This document shows, piece by piece, positions 20,613 through 31,715 of a stretch of 64,000 nucleotides of DNA; position 1 is the first letter of the stretch, and each line of letters begins with the position of its first letter. Made by a program: the position numbers and the translations under genes. Below the pieces are notes generated by a model. It searched no databases. It had not been told where the DNA came from and was given only the letters and a program-made list of their open reading frames with translations. Source of the stretch: Diphasiastrum complanatum (lineage: Eukaryota > Streptophyta > Lycopodiopsida > Lycopodiales > Lycopodiaceae); the NCBI GenBank assembly GCA_029204225.1, contig CM055101.1, positions 45,134,180 to 45,198,179 on the forward strand. Direction: 5' to 3'.

Positions 20613-21795
20613 CCAACTAGGTGGAATTTGGAGTCCTCTTCCTCCAAGAAAAAACCAGGTTGATCAGCACCAAGTTGAAGCCATTCGAGATCTCTGTCTC
20701 TTTTAACTTCATAAACAGATTCAGCCATATATGGTTCTTGCACAAAGGTCTTCAAAGCTGCATCACCAAGGCAATTTGATAGACATATTGAACCATTTGG
20801 AATCTGAAACATGATATGTGCTCCCCTTGCATGCTGCAATTCACTTGCAAGCTGCAAATCATAAACAAGATCTGATAGAGGGAAAGCAACTGGCTGACTT
20901 GGGCGGCAAACAACTTCATTAAAATTTGATTTCTCATCTTGAGAAATCTCTTGCATGATAGCAACTTGCAACTCCTGTTGAGGATCTTCCTGCATGCAAG
21001 TCATGAAGGTTTCTTCCTATATGGAAGTAAAAACAGTATCCTCTTTATGAGGATCTACTTGTTTGCATAATTGAGACTCCTCTTCTTGAGAGTGTTCCTG
21101 CAAAACAATAGTTAGAGGTTTCTCATCTTGAGAACCATGTTGCATGCATATATCTTGCACACAATTTGATGCATATATCCTCACGAGATTTTTCTTGCAT
21201 TGCATCCTGCAAACAATTAACTTGTGAAGCCACTTCAACAAGCAGCATTTCAGCTTTTGAGTATCCTTCTGAAGTTTGTGTGTCCTCGGGATAGATGGTA
21301 GCACTGTCATTGTCATTATATTCACAATGCGTGCAAGCAACCAACGGTTTACACTCCTCTTGAGTGTGTCCTTCTTCCTTGCAATGGTCACAAATCAAAA
21401 CAGATCCATACTTACTTTGAAGCTGCTCCCACAGTTCTTTAGCAATCTCGTACTCTGACATATCCATCATGATGTCATCGGATGTAGACAGATTGATGAG
21501 TCCATTAGCCATATCATTCAATTCTGTCCATCTTTCGGAGTAAGTCTTTGGCTGAGGTAGAGATCCATTGACAACGGACCAAAATCCTTCTTGCTTCAAT
21601 GCTTTGATCATTTGAAGCCTCCACATAGGATAGCTCCTTTTGCCTTCCAAGAAGATAAACCTGTTTCCTGCATTCATAGCTTCTGCACAAATTGAACTAG
21701 GATCTTTTAGCAATGCTAATCACAAGGCCTACTTGAATTAGACACTACTTCGGCAATGTATGCTTTGAATAGAGCCAATCTGGCTTTGATACCAT

Positions 21796-23037
21796 TGTTG
21801 TAGAATGAATGACGCTAGGAAACAGACATGCATGAAGATTTAAGCAACATGCAAGCTCTGATAGCACTGTTGTAAAAACAGAGAAGGCTAGAATAGCTCA
21901 AAATTAGGATTCAGGACCCTAGAAATGCTATTTTCAAGGACTACTTGAGCCTAACAGATCTAGGAATGAAACATGCATCTGAAATACACATAAAACAGCA
22001 AGCTGTAGATCATAAGAATGATCCTAATTCAATCCTATTTGAACTCTATTCACTGCCTATTGGATGAAGCAAGATGTGGACTTTTCCCTACTTGCTGGCT
22101 ACATCAAATAGGTGCCTCAGATCTGAAAAATCAGATTCTGATCAGGCTTCTATATGACTTCTATTCACTATGAAAGAAAGAGCCTGTGCAAGAGAAACCA
22201 CTAGCAAAAGATCCTATTCAATTTTGACAATTTATGAGAGAGTTAGGATGATATTTGGAAATCAGATCCAGCGCCCTACTTCAAATGGTTGGATGGCTGC
22301 CCTGCTTCCAGAGTAGTGAGAATTGAGTGGGAGAAGATCTGAGATGGAGCGCCCTCCTCTATGGATCAGCTTGCAACAGATCTCATGCAAATCTGACAAG
22401 ATTTGAGAGAGAAATGAATGATTGAGCAAAACAGAACCAGCGCCCTCCTCCAAATGGTTGATTGCTGTCCAGGCTCAGATCTGCTCAGATTCAAGGTGGG
22501 AATGACCTGACTAGTAGCGCCCTCCTCCAACTAACATATTGCAACTGTTGTCACTGAATTCTGATGAGGGAAGGAGGAGTAACAAGCAAAAAACCAGATC
22601 AGATCCCCTGCGAGCTACTACCAAAATTGAGATGAAGAATAGAACAAGATGATGAAGAGTGGAAGATTATTCCAGAAATTACACTCCTCCAAATCGTGGA
22701 GGTTCTATTTATAAGAATTGATGTATGTACAATGCATTGCATGCTATTGCCAAGTGTCCAAGGTAGGTGGCAATTTGCATGTCTAATTTGTCATGCATGC
22801 ATCTTGCATGTCGCATGCAAACTAGGATATGTGGCAAACTAACTTTTTCTCCCCCATGCACACGTGCATGGGGGTCTACCAAACTCCAGTGGACAAGTGG
22901 CATCATCATGCAAGAAGGCCCTCCACGAGTTTGTACTAAAAAAATTTGCCTAAGTTTAATTGGGCCTTAAAAACTTTGGCCTCCAAATAAAACCATGTGC
23001 TATGTTTTATTTATTTAACTAGGTTTATATTTCAACA
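21796..23037 (-). repeat. 5' LTR of X
   Basis: Full-length 1242-bp LTR with TGTTG...CAACA ends. One base separates it from the primer site at 21782-21794. Confidence 0.85.
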
Positions 23038-23466
23038 GAATGAACCTCCCAACCATAGGCTCCCCCTCCTTGAGTCCTTCTACCTGTTATTCCCGTCAAC
23101 TGGCACATGGCATCCACCTGTGGGTGAGCAGTCCACTTGGCATGCCTGGCGCCTGTGACCTGTGAATACTGAGTGATTCATAGGGTACCACCCCCGTGCC
23201 CCGCCAAAGACCTGTGACCCTCTTGGTCACCCCGACTACTTGCCAGCTAGCATCTCGTCACTGACGGCTAGGGTCCCGACAGTCAAGACACACCGCATCT
23301 CTGACAGCTTGTCAGGCGGCCACACCGGGTCACTGCTTGTGATGCACCGGTCCCAACTTGGGACAGATGTCCTCGTCGGTCACCAACCCTTGCCAATACT
23401 AGGCCTCAGGCCCTTTGGTAACCGGCTGTGCCGAGGTCGTGATAGAGTCGTAACTAGACTCTAACA
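23038..23466 (-). repeat. 5' LTR of the chromovirus, inner end missing
   Basis: 429 bp matching 12031-12456. It abuts element X at 23037/23038 and enters CA-rich sequence after 23466. Confidence 0.85.
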
Positions 23467-23620
23467 CACACACTCTCACACACACACAAAATCTCAAGAC
23501 ACACACACACACACACAATATCACACAATCACTCACACACACACACACAAATCTCAAGACTCACACACACACACACAATATCTCACACACACTCTCTCTC
23601 TCTCACATAACACACACAAT
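23467..23620. repeat. (CA)n-rich tract
   Basis: Several CA runs separated by AATATCACACAATC-like spacers. It forms the right flank of the chromovirus. Confidence 0.85.
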
Positions 23621-23639
23621 GCACATTACAATCTCAATG

Positions 23640-23810
23640 CACAGACAAACATGTCACTCTCTCTCTTGGAGAGTTTTCTTTCTTGGAGATGTTTATATAC
23701 GCTCCCAGAGTTACCACATACTTGACATGTACTTTTATTGGTCTTATATGCCTTTTGGCATGGAAAAGACATTAATAAAGCTTTCTTTCTCTCTCTCTCA
23801 ACTCAGGTGT

Positions 23811-23884
<74 letters not shown>
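23640..23884 (+). mobile_element. 3' end of a non-LTR element with a (CT)n tail
   Basis: The block TTTTGGCATGGAAAAGACAT then TAATAAAGCTTTC at about 23753-23785 recurs at 57922-57953 and in altered form at 53899-53926. Each copy runs into a long CT tract (here 23813-23884, after a short interruption). I read this as a 3'-terminal fragment of one retroposon family. No coding sequence is attached here. Confidence 0.6.
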
Positions 23885-23887
<3 letters not shown>

Positions 23888-24002
23888 GAAACTCGGGCGT
23901 GAAACAGGGCTTTTTGGCAACAATCGGTTCAAACGGTTCGAACCGTTCAAATCGGTCCCATTCGATTCAGTGGTTCGAACCGCGGTTCGATGCAACCTTA
24001 AA

Positions 24003-24201
24003 AATCACCAACACCTATCTATAGCAAAACTTGTGCTCCAAATCAACCACTAGAATTTTGAACTTGAGGCTAACTGAATTCTAACGTGACTTTACTAGAT
24101 ACAGGTAAAGGCCCTTAGGATTAGCATGCAAGCATGGCCCAATAATCCTAATTAACCCTAGATAACATTAGGGGTAACAATGTAAACATTAACTATAACG
24201 T
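24003..24201 (-). repeat. Diverged LTR fragment
   Basis: Reverse complement resembles the LTR fragment at 173-350, including the GTTAATGTTTACATTG start and a GCATGCTA remnant of the shared motif. No partner was seen. Confidence 0.5.
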
Positions 24202-25695
24202 TAGGCTGCTTAACTTTTCTTTTCTTCTTTCAATGAGAGGAAGTAGTTAGGATAGAACCTTTTCAATCATATAATGAACACCAATTCATGCCCTCTTTAT
24301 GAAAAATAAAATCATACAGAGCTTGAAATTGCATTTTGGAGTTTTTGAAACAAGCATCTTAGAACTCCTTAGTCTTGGAATGATATTCCGAGGCAAGTAT
24401 CTCAAGCATACGAATATGTTATCTCTTTTAGGACGCATATTTGAACAAGAGTCTTAGATCTAATATACAAGACTGATGAATACTTTGAAAAGATAGGGTT
24501 TGTGAGAAGTAGTTCAAACTCAAATCATCATTTGTGTCCTTGTTAAGGCCTGCTTTACCGTGTGGATGTGAAGTTGTGGATGCAGTACTCTATGTTGAAG
24601 ATTGGCGGAGATTGAAATCTCTGAAAGAGGTTTTTAAGTGCTTCCATGGGAAAGTGGGAATGAAGCTCTTATATCCTGTTTTACTGGCTAAAATGAATCT
24701 TTGTTTGGAGGCAGTAGCTATTTAGAGTAATGAGGTAAACTAGAGGTTGAAAACATGGAAGAAAAGAGGCTCTAGAAAGTCCAATTCATATTGGCAACAG
24801 CCTTGAAGTGGATAAGATATTGATGTAAATGGTGTCTTCTTTGGAGAATAGTAGCATGGAAATTTGACCTAAGGCATCAAATGCTATTTGAAAGATAACT
24901 TTACAAGAGGTTTGCAAAGAGCCATTCGAATGGCAGATGCAATGTTACTCAGATTAGATCGATCGTGAAATAGATGAGCATCTGAAAAGCATGCTGCAGA
25001 TATATTATGAAGGAAAGTAAGCCATTTCGAGGCTAAGGCTTTCGTGATTAGAGATTGTAAGCAAGACGTTGTAAACCATAATTGAAGTGGCAGAAACAAG
25101 TTTGTCTTCTTCATAAGAGTGGAAAAGGAGCACTATACAGGCGAACAGGGGAGAGTTCAAAGATATTTTTTTTGACACCAGTGCACCTCCTTTACAGTTT
25201 TCTTTATGAAGAGCACCTTGTAAGAACGGTTATAAATAGGCTGGTTGGTTATCTGTGGTGGGAATGTTTATTACTCAATGGAAGGATAGTCTTTCCTTGT
25301 AGATAAATGTTCTGAAATTTTGAGTAGATAGCTAATCTTTAAATCATCATGAGGTGCTGCTTTGTTGAGAAACTTTGGGAGCTTCAAATATGGATCACAC
25401 AACATTTGTTTGCTCATTAGAAATGCCAGTGAGCATTTGTTATGAAGAAAGAACCTTTAATCTAGACTTTCAAGCTATTTTCTCTTCGTACCTTTATTTT
25501 TACGTCTCTTTACTGATGAATAAATTGAATGGTGCTTTCCTTGCAACTGATCTATATTACTTGGTTCAAGTGCAGCCTGTAATTGTTAAAGTAAATTTGA
25601 TTTGTGCATCAATTCCCTGATAATCTCATTATGCAGCCCTGTTGTAATGTCATGAATGTTATTTCTTTCTCGTATTCTAAGAAGAGTTGAATCAG
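24202..25695. other. Non-coding stretch upstream of the visible RlmN exons
   Basis: Open frames here (for example 24534-24725) show no recognisable domain. None supplies the missing N-terminal RlmN exons. It is most simply intron sequence ending at the acceptor at 25694-25695. Confidence 0.5.
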
Positions 25696-28600
25696 GTGGG
25701 TTGCAAAATGGGGTGCACATTCTGTGCCACAGGAGCCATGGGATTCAAAGGCAACTTATCTGCAGGAGAGATCGTTGAACAGCTTGTGCACGCATCTTGT
25801 ATCACACCCATTCGTAATATTGTCTTCATGGTACAAGAATTTGCCCTTTTGGCCTTTTTCTTGCTGAAAGGTACACAACATTATAGTGATATCAGTTGCA
25901 AGTAGTGGCACAGTGAGAGATGGTAGCCGTGGCTGCATGCTATCTTGCTCGTTTGAAATGTCCTTGTTTCTGTTCTAGTTATGATCTCTCTGAAACCTAT
26001 ATTTTACCCTCATGTAACTTTAGATTTATTAGGAGTTATTGATTGCTATTTGATCACGAAAGGAAATGTTAGAGGCAGACTGGTTTGTGCAAGGATGTAG
26101 TGCAGGGGAAGTTTTGTGGAGGTGCTGACCTTTATAGGGAAAGCTTGAATTTGAAAGGATTATTTTCCTCTGATTGAAGATTCCAAGCTTATGGTTTGCT
26201 TTAATATGGAAAACAAGAGTACAGAAAATAATGTGGCTATCTTTCCACTATCTTAACACTTGTATGACTGGAAAACCGGTTGTGATATAGGGTATGGGGG
26301 AACCTCTGAACAACTACTCTGCAGTGATCCAAGCCGTGCGTACTATGACTGGTCGGTGCTTTGGTCTGTCCCCAAATCATATCACTGTATCAACAGTAAG
26401 AATGCACAAACTATATCATTGCCGCACACAGGAAATATCATGTTCTTCTACATAGCTGTGATCTTGGAGATTTGCAAGACAAATTAGAAGATATGTTAAT
26501 TTGATAAGTCACACATTTTGAAGAAGATAGAGAGCTCACTACTGTTATTAATTAAGCTTTGTAGTTGTGGTATCCTGTATGTTGAATATGATGTATTCTG
26601 TTCAATGGACTATGCTTTTAGCTGTAAACAAAATATCTTGCCTGGTGGATTGCTGCTTGACTAGTTTGTAACACAAACCTTTTGAGATTTTATGGTTACT
26701 CACAGGTTGGTGTCGTTCCTCGAATATTGTCATTGGCTCATGACTTACCTGGTATAAGGCTAGCAGTCTCTGTTCATGCACCAACACAAGAGCTTCGTTG
26801 CCAGATTGTACCAGCTGCCAGAGCCTTCCCTCTAGGAAAATTGGTTGAGGCACTGAATTCTTATCAGGCAATTAGGTTGTAAATTGGGCCATTTCCCTGA
26901 TTCATTTGATCACACTTCATCCTTTTGGTGCTGTTACGAATGGTGCACAATAGATTTTAAATACAAAAGTGTTTGCAAGATGTTTCAATGAGCAGTTTTG
27001 CCAAATGAATAGATTTGTCAGAAAAATGACTTTTACATGAAATATTTGTTATTTCAGGATTGCATATTTTAGCCTAATGATTATGTGCTCACTGCATTTA
27101 GGAATGGAACCGTACCTAGTAGGAACGGAATTGTTCCTAAATAGTTTCTGTATCTGAATTTTTTTTATACCTTATTTTACAACCTCTTTTTTTCATGCTG
27201 CTTAAACTTAAAAGCCGTTTGTTTTTGGAGCATTTTGGGCTACAACATTTTGGTTGAAAATGTCGTTATGTTTTGTAATGTTTCTATATGTTTTGTAACC
27301 TAAATCCTATGTGCTATGACTTATGAAGGTCCGAGAGCCTAATCCTAAGTTTCTAATCCTATTCCCATTCCTAACAGTTCCCAAGTTCATGCATAAAATT
27401 TAGGGTTCTTATTCATGTTCGTATTGAAACCTAAGTTCTTGAGTCCATTTGTGAAAAGTGAAAGGATCTCTATTCTTGTTCTCAATCTTCTTCCTGTTCC
27501 TAAGTTTCGTTTCGATTCTTGTTCTTGTTCTTGTTCCTAAGAGCATCTTTAACTTAGGTTTAAACTTAGAATAGAAACCTCGGAATAGGAATAGGACTAG
27601 GAACATAATCCTTACTTTATGCTCAGAAAACCTTTTTTAGGAATTGAAAACAATGATTTATTCATTTTTCTACCCGATTTACCCACAAGAAGTTATTTTT
27701 CATATAGTAGGTATTTCTTTCTATATAATTATTAGGAATGGTTCTTAAGGTGCCTTTGGAATTGTATGGATCCGTTCCTAGGAATGCTTTCATACCGTTC
27801 ATGGGAACTATGACTTGTACATAGTAGACATATGTTTTCGTAATTAGCGTTTAAGAAATGCTAATTTATTCAATAGAGTAGATGTGCCACGTTTCCTTGA
27901 AACTGAAGTGATGTTCCAACTTAGCAAGAAATAGGGTTCAAGGTGGATGTTGGGACTGAATCTAGGTGCACTAGGGGCAAGATAATAATCATGATTATGC
28001 AGTTTGAATTAAATATAGCAATGATAGATTTCCATTCTTTCATTTTGCATTGTCACGGTAAGACGTGTCCAGAAGTGTGAAATAAGTGGCCCGCTAGGTG
28101 AAGAGATAAATAAGGAAGTTATTTATAAGCAAAACCAACACACAAGTAGGAGTTATAAATCTGTTAATGCCTTTGAGGTCCAAATTGGTACATACAGGCC
28201 ATCAATTGATTTTCTATCATGGTGTTCAACAATTGAATCTGTAATTTTTTCTGCACTCCTTTCCTTCAAGTTTTTAATCTCATTTGCTCTATGCACAAAA
28301 TACTGAAGAGATCCTTGCTTTTGAGCAAGATTTAAGAACCTGCATTATTCTGAGCTTTGGATTATAAGAGCTATCTTCCTATTCCCGCAAGCTGTTTATA
28401 GGCTAATGCCAATGGACAGTTCATCTTTTGTAATCTAGAAGAGAATCTGGTTTCAATTTCCTTATTCTATAAGCCTGATATGAAGAAAGATGCAAGAATC
28501 TGTGTTCTTAATGTTATTGGTTGATGCATCACACATTCAGTGTAGTTTATTCATTGTATTTGGTTGAGTTGCTTCTACTGCATTGAACCTTTGCCTGAAC

Positions 28601-29737
28601 CTTTGCCCGCCAGCTAAATTTTGTAGGTTTGTTTGTTTTATTTGAACAAGCTGATGTCATGATAGGTGATATTTCTAACCTTTCTATGAGGAGGCAGGGA
28701 CTTGATTTGATTTGATTTATGTGATCAGCTAGTTTTTGCTGATGCTTTTGTATCTTGAGTTTGCACTTTTCCGACCACCTACAGTTCCGAACTTCGATTT
28801 GTTTGAGCAAGCTGAAGTGATACGTATTATTCCTTGTGTTATTATGAGGAAGTTGAGACTGTTGGCTTTATTTTCATTTGCAAGCCTTAAATGACAAAGT
28901 ATGCTTGTCACCTCCAGAGAAGTGATAGAAACTCACATGGTCTTTTTATAAATGCAAGAAAGCTGACATGGATGTGTTTTCATGGCACCTACTCTGGGGT
29001 GTGGATGACCACCTGATAAGATGCATTGGCATATATGATGTAGTTGATGGTCTAATATTTGACTAGATAGTTAAATTTTGCAGTCTCTTCTGTGTTACGT
29101 TCAGGTACTATCATAAAATAAGATCAATGTATAACTATTTGTTGTTGCTTCTGAGAGAAGTTTAAACGAATAACGTGGTTTTTGACAGCAAACAGACTAT
29201 TCTTATTGAGTATGTGATGTTGGCTGGCATTAATGATACAACAGAGAATGCTCATCAGTTGGGAAAACTTCTAATGAAGCACGAAGTGGTAAGCATTTTC
29301 TTTAGTCTTCTGTTTTCTGAACTGATTATGTGTGCTCTTGCTTTAACTTCTAGCCCAGGATATTAACCTTCTTTTAACTTTGATTGATTTGTTTATGTTT
29401 CCAAGTGCTGCTATTAATCAATAACTTCATCTTGATTGCTTAGCTGTCCCTTTGAATATGTCTCTATCAGGTTGTGAATTTGATACCCTACAATCCAACT
29501 TTAGCAATGGAGGGTTACAAAGCCAGTACCCAAGAAAATGTATTTCTTTTCCAGAAATTGATTCGAGAAGTTTATGGACTTCGTACAACTATTCGTAAAG
29601 AGATGGGCCAGGATATACAGGGGGCTTGTGGGCAATTAGCTCTTCATCAAACAAACATCGACAGGCCATTGGGCACCAAATCAAGACCTGCACCCATCTT
29701 AAGTGACATTGAGGATATTTGCCAAATGTCACCGTGA
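25696..29737 (+). CDS. RlmN-type radical-SAM RNA methyltransferase, 3' exons
   Basis: Five exons join in frame with GT-AG introns: 25696-25830, 26291-26395, 26706-26875, 29189-29288 and 29471-29737 (stop TGA), 258 residues. It encodes the radical-SAM core with the cluster motif CKMGCTFC and the following [20 protein letters not shown], then [52 protein letters not shown], and the C-terminal [10 protein letters not shown] holding the methyl-carrying cysteine of the family. Family members methylate C2 of an adenosine in 23S rRNA and some tRNAs using S-adenosylmethionine and a 4Fe-4S cluster; plant copies are expected in organelles. The N-terminal third, with the second catalytic cysteine just before the cluster (LCISSQ region), is not found upstream. 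Those exons lie outside the window, or the gene is 5'-truncated. Every visible exon is intact, which favours a working gene. Confidence 0.88.
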
Positions 29738-31715
29738 TTACAGTAAGTTTGAAGTAATTTATTACCTTCCTATCTTGATTGCATCAAGTTAATCAACCTA
29801 GAATAATCCTCGATATGGATATCATGGTTTGTTTTTACCAAAAATTAGGTCCATACAGGCTATACATCCACACTTAAGTGCATATACGAAAGAAAGAGGT
29901 TGTTCAGGGGAAGGATGAATCACGAAAATAGGCATTAACTTAACGCTTTCTTATCTCAATTCTTTTCTCATGACCAAACATCTTGTGCTTTGGCAATTTT
30001 TTCTGGATGAATATTTTGATAGGATGAGTTGTAGCCTAGTAACTTCATAAAACCTCAATATTCTGTTATACTATGGCGTAATTTACCTAAATTGTTAAAG
30101 AGGAGTCATCATAAGAGTGATTCTTCTGAAATGCTGTGTAATAAATATAAAACACAAAGAAAGCATGACTCCCACTTGTTTTGGTTACTGCCTGAACTTC
30201 ATATAACAATAGCCTTGATGAGATATTGTGCGTATCCTTCTTGTTAGCTTACATGTTAAGTAAAACAAATCACATTATGAGTGCCTGTGAGGCACATACG
30301 TTCTCATTTAACCACTGGAGTAAAAGGGAGCTACTTATTGATCCCTTAGGTGCGTTCCCCAATGACAATGACTAGAGTCGAGGCTTGACTCTCTTGGCTA
30401 GAATATACTGCGCCATGTTAGGCCTTGGAATAAATGATCTAGGAGGTTAGGAGCAGTCTAATAGAATGTGTTTGAGTGAGAGTTTAACAACCTTATGAAA
30501 TAGTCTTTTGGGGACACATCTTATCTTCACAAGATGCAGTCACATACGCGGGGAGATGGATTATAGATTTTGGGTGGCCAGATCAACACTTTCTCCAAGC
30601 TCTTTAAGAAGACATGGCATAAACATAATAGGGGGGAGAACTGAACTTCTACCCATATTGGCACCTCCATTAGCATCATGTCCTCCATCAAGAAGTCGTC
30701 AGTGTATTGTGTGTTAGACATTGAATTGCCCTTGTATTTTTTATTGTGATTGTTCCTAGAGTGAGTCATTAATGTATTGAAATTCAGGTAAGGGTTGCAT
30801 TCATTACAATGGTGTTAAGCTCATTAGGCAAACAACGAGCTATTGATATGGCACTAATTCTCAAAGAATTAGAGAAAAATTGAGGGAAAATAATGAGGGC
30901 AGCTAGGGTGTGAATAGTGACAAAGTGAGGAGATTTGAATGATAAAAGTTACCACTATATATGGCTTGTTAGCAAACAATATTGTGAAAAGCTACTTGAA
31001 GGGAGGCAAAAAAAATTGTTTGGATGTGTCTCAATTGGGATGTCAAAAAGCCACTTCATGGTGAATGAGGGACTATTGGCATGATTGATATCATTCTTAA
31101 TACTTTTGGTCACATCATCATTGCTCGGAGATTCTTCCATGTTGTCACCCAATACATGACCTTTCTTATTTGTGTGATAGGGTCTATTGTTGTCCTTGTA
31201 GATACACTCTTGCATGGAGACTAGCATCTTCTCCTTGGTAAAGGATTCCCTATTGTTGATATAGTGTATTCCTTGAATTTTGCAATGATTAATTGTTGAG
31301 GCCATAAAAAGAGGTAAGTTTTGCCATAAATATTTTCATAAAGATTATAAGATTCTGTCTCATAAAAACTACCATAAAATTTGATTGAGGTCATATTTGC
31401 CATTTTGGGAAGCACCGGTCATCCTTTACATAAGGGAATGGAATTTCCCACTGATGTTTCCATTGGGTGATCTTCACTAGCTCTCTAACCATCGCCACTA
31501 CCCTTGTATGTGCCCTTGTTGCTTCCCATTGCTAAACCCACTCTTAGATTTTAGTTTTCAATGACTTTGCTTTTATTTTTTTGCACAAAGGTTTCTCTAC
31601 AATAAGTGTTTCATAATTTCATTTCATCTTTCTTATCTAAAACAAAAAAATTAACTAACGTTATGTCTTTATTTGAGTCACTAGTATTGGACCGCCCAAT
31701 AGAATATGTATATTA
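29738..31715. other. Intergenic sequence without a recognised gene
   Basis: It contains short frames only. A minus-strand pair at 30955-31415 (116 and 64 residues) has no domain I recognise and no repeat partner in the window. Confidence 0.45.

Larger units (their letters stand above)
16783..21713 (-). pseudogene. Gag polyprotein of X, interrupted by Y
   Basis: From ATG 21713: gag N-terminus (RFIFLEGKRSYPMWRLQMIK, YEIAKELWEQLQSKYG) followed at once by a CCHC knuckle, CDHCKEEGHTQEEC. A long glutamine/glutamate-rich C-terminus with recurring QDEK and MQE pieces follows. There is one frameshift near 21130-21390 and one TAG at about 21017. The frame runs through the Y insertion: FHLVG at 20617 continues as CCPDTSFEQLYMQLQ in 16864-16783 and ends at TAA 16783-16785. 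No protease, integrase or RT was found. Shortness of the linker between gag and knuckle is unusual for a copia gag. Confidence 0.75.
15798..23037 (-). mobile_element. X: gag-only, copia-like non-autonomous LTR element
   Basis: The 5' LTR is the right copy, 21796-23037 (1242 bp, TGTTGTAG to TTTCAACA on the + strand). The primer site is next to it (21782-21794, minus-strand TGGTATCAAAGCC). The 3' LTR is the left copy, 15798-16658, lacking its outer 380 bp or so. A purine tract adjoins it (minus strand AAGGGGGAGT). The only coding sequence is one gag-type frame, 21713-16783, interrupted by element Y. The element sits in the chromovirus at the edge of that element's 5' LTR. Loss of both outer ends there indicates a deletion after insertion. 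Confidence 0.85.
12027..23466 (-). mobile_element. Ty3 chromovirus, defective, host of a nested insertion
   Basis: 3' LTR about 12027-12456 (left) and 5' LTR 23038-23466 (right) share about 426 bp of near-identical sequence ending CTCTAACA. A purine tract (AAAGGAGGGAAGGAT on the - strand) abuts the left LTR. Coding sequence occupies 12478-15700. The part between gag and the right LTR, including the primer site and the inner end of the 5' LTR, is replaced by element X (15798-23037). No target duplication could be confirmed. Confidence 0.85.

Noticed and set aside
23925..23995. GGTTCGAACC palindromes as a Pol III B box or tRNA
   Set aside because: The motif repeats several times without an A box, acceptor stem or cloverleaf. 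It is a local palindromic repeat.
24534..24725. Possible upstream exon of the RlmN gene
   Set aside because: The 63-residue frame has none of the N-terminal RlmN features and no suitable splice join to 25696.
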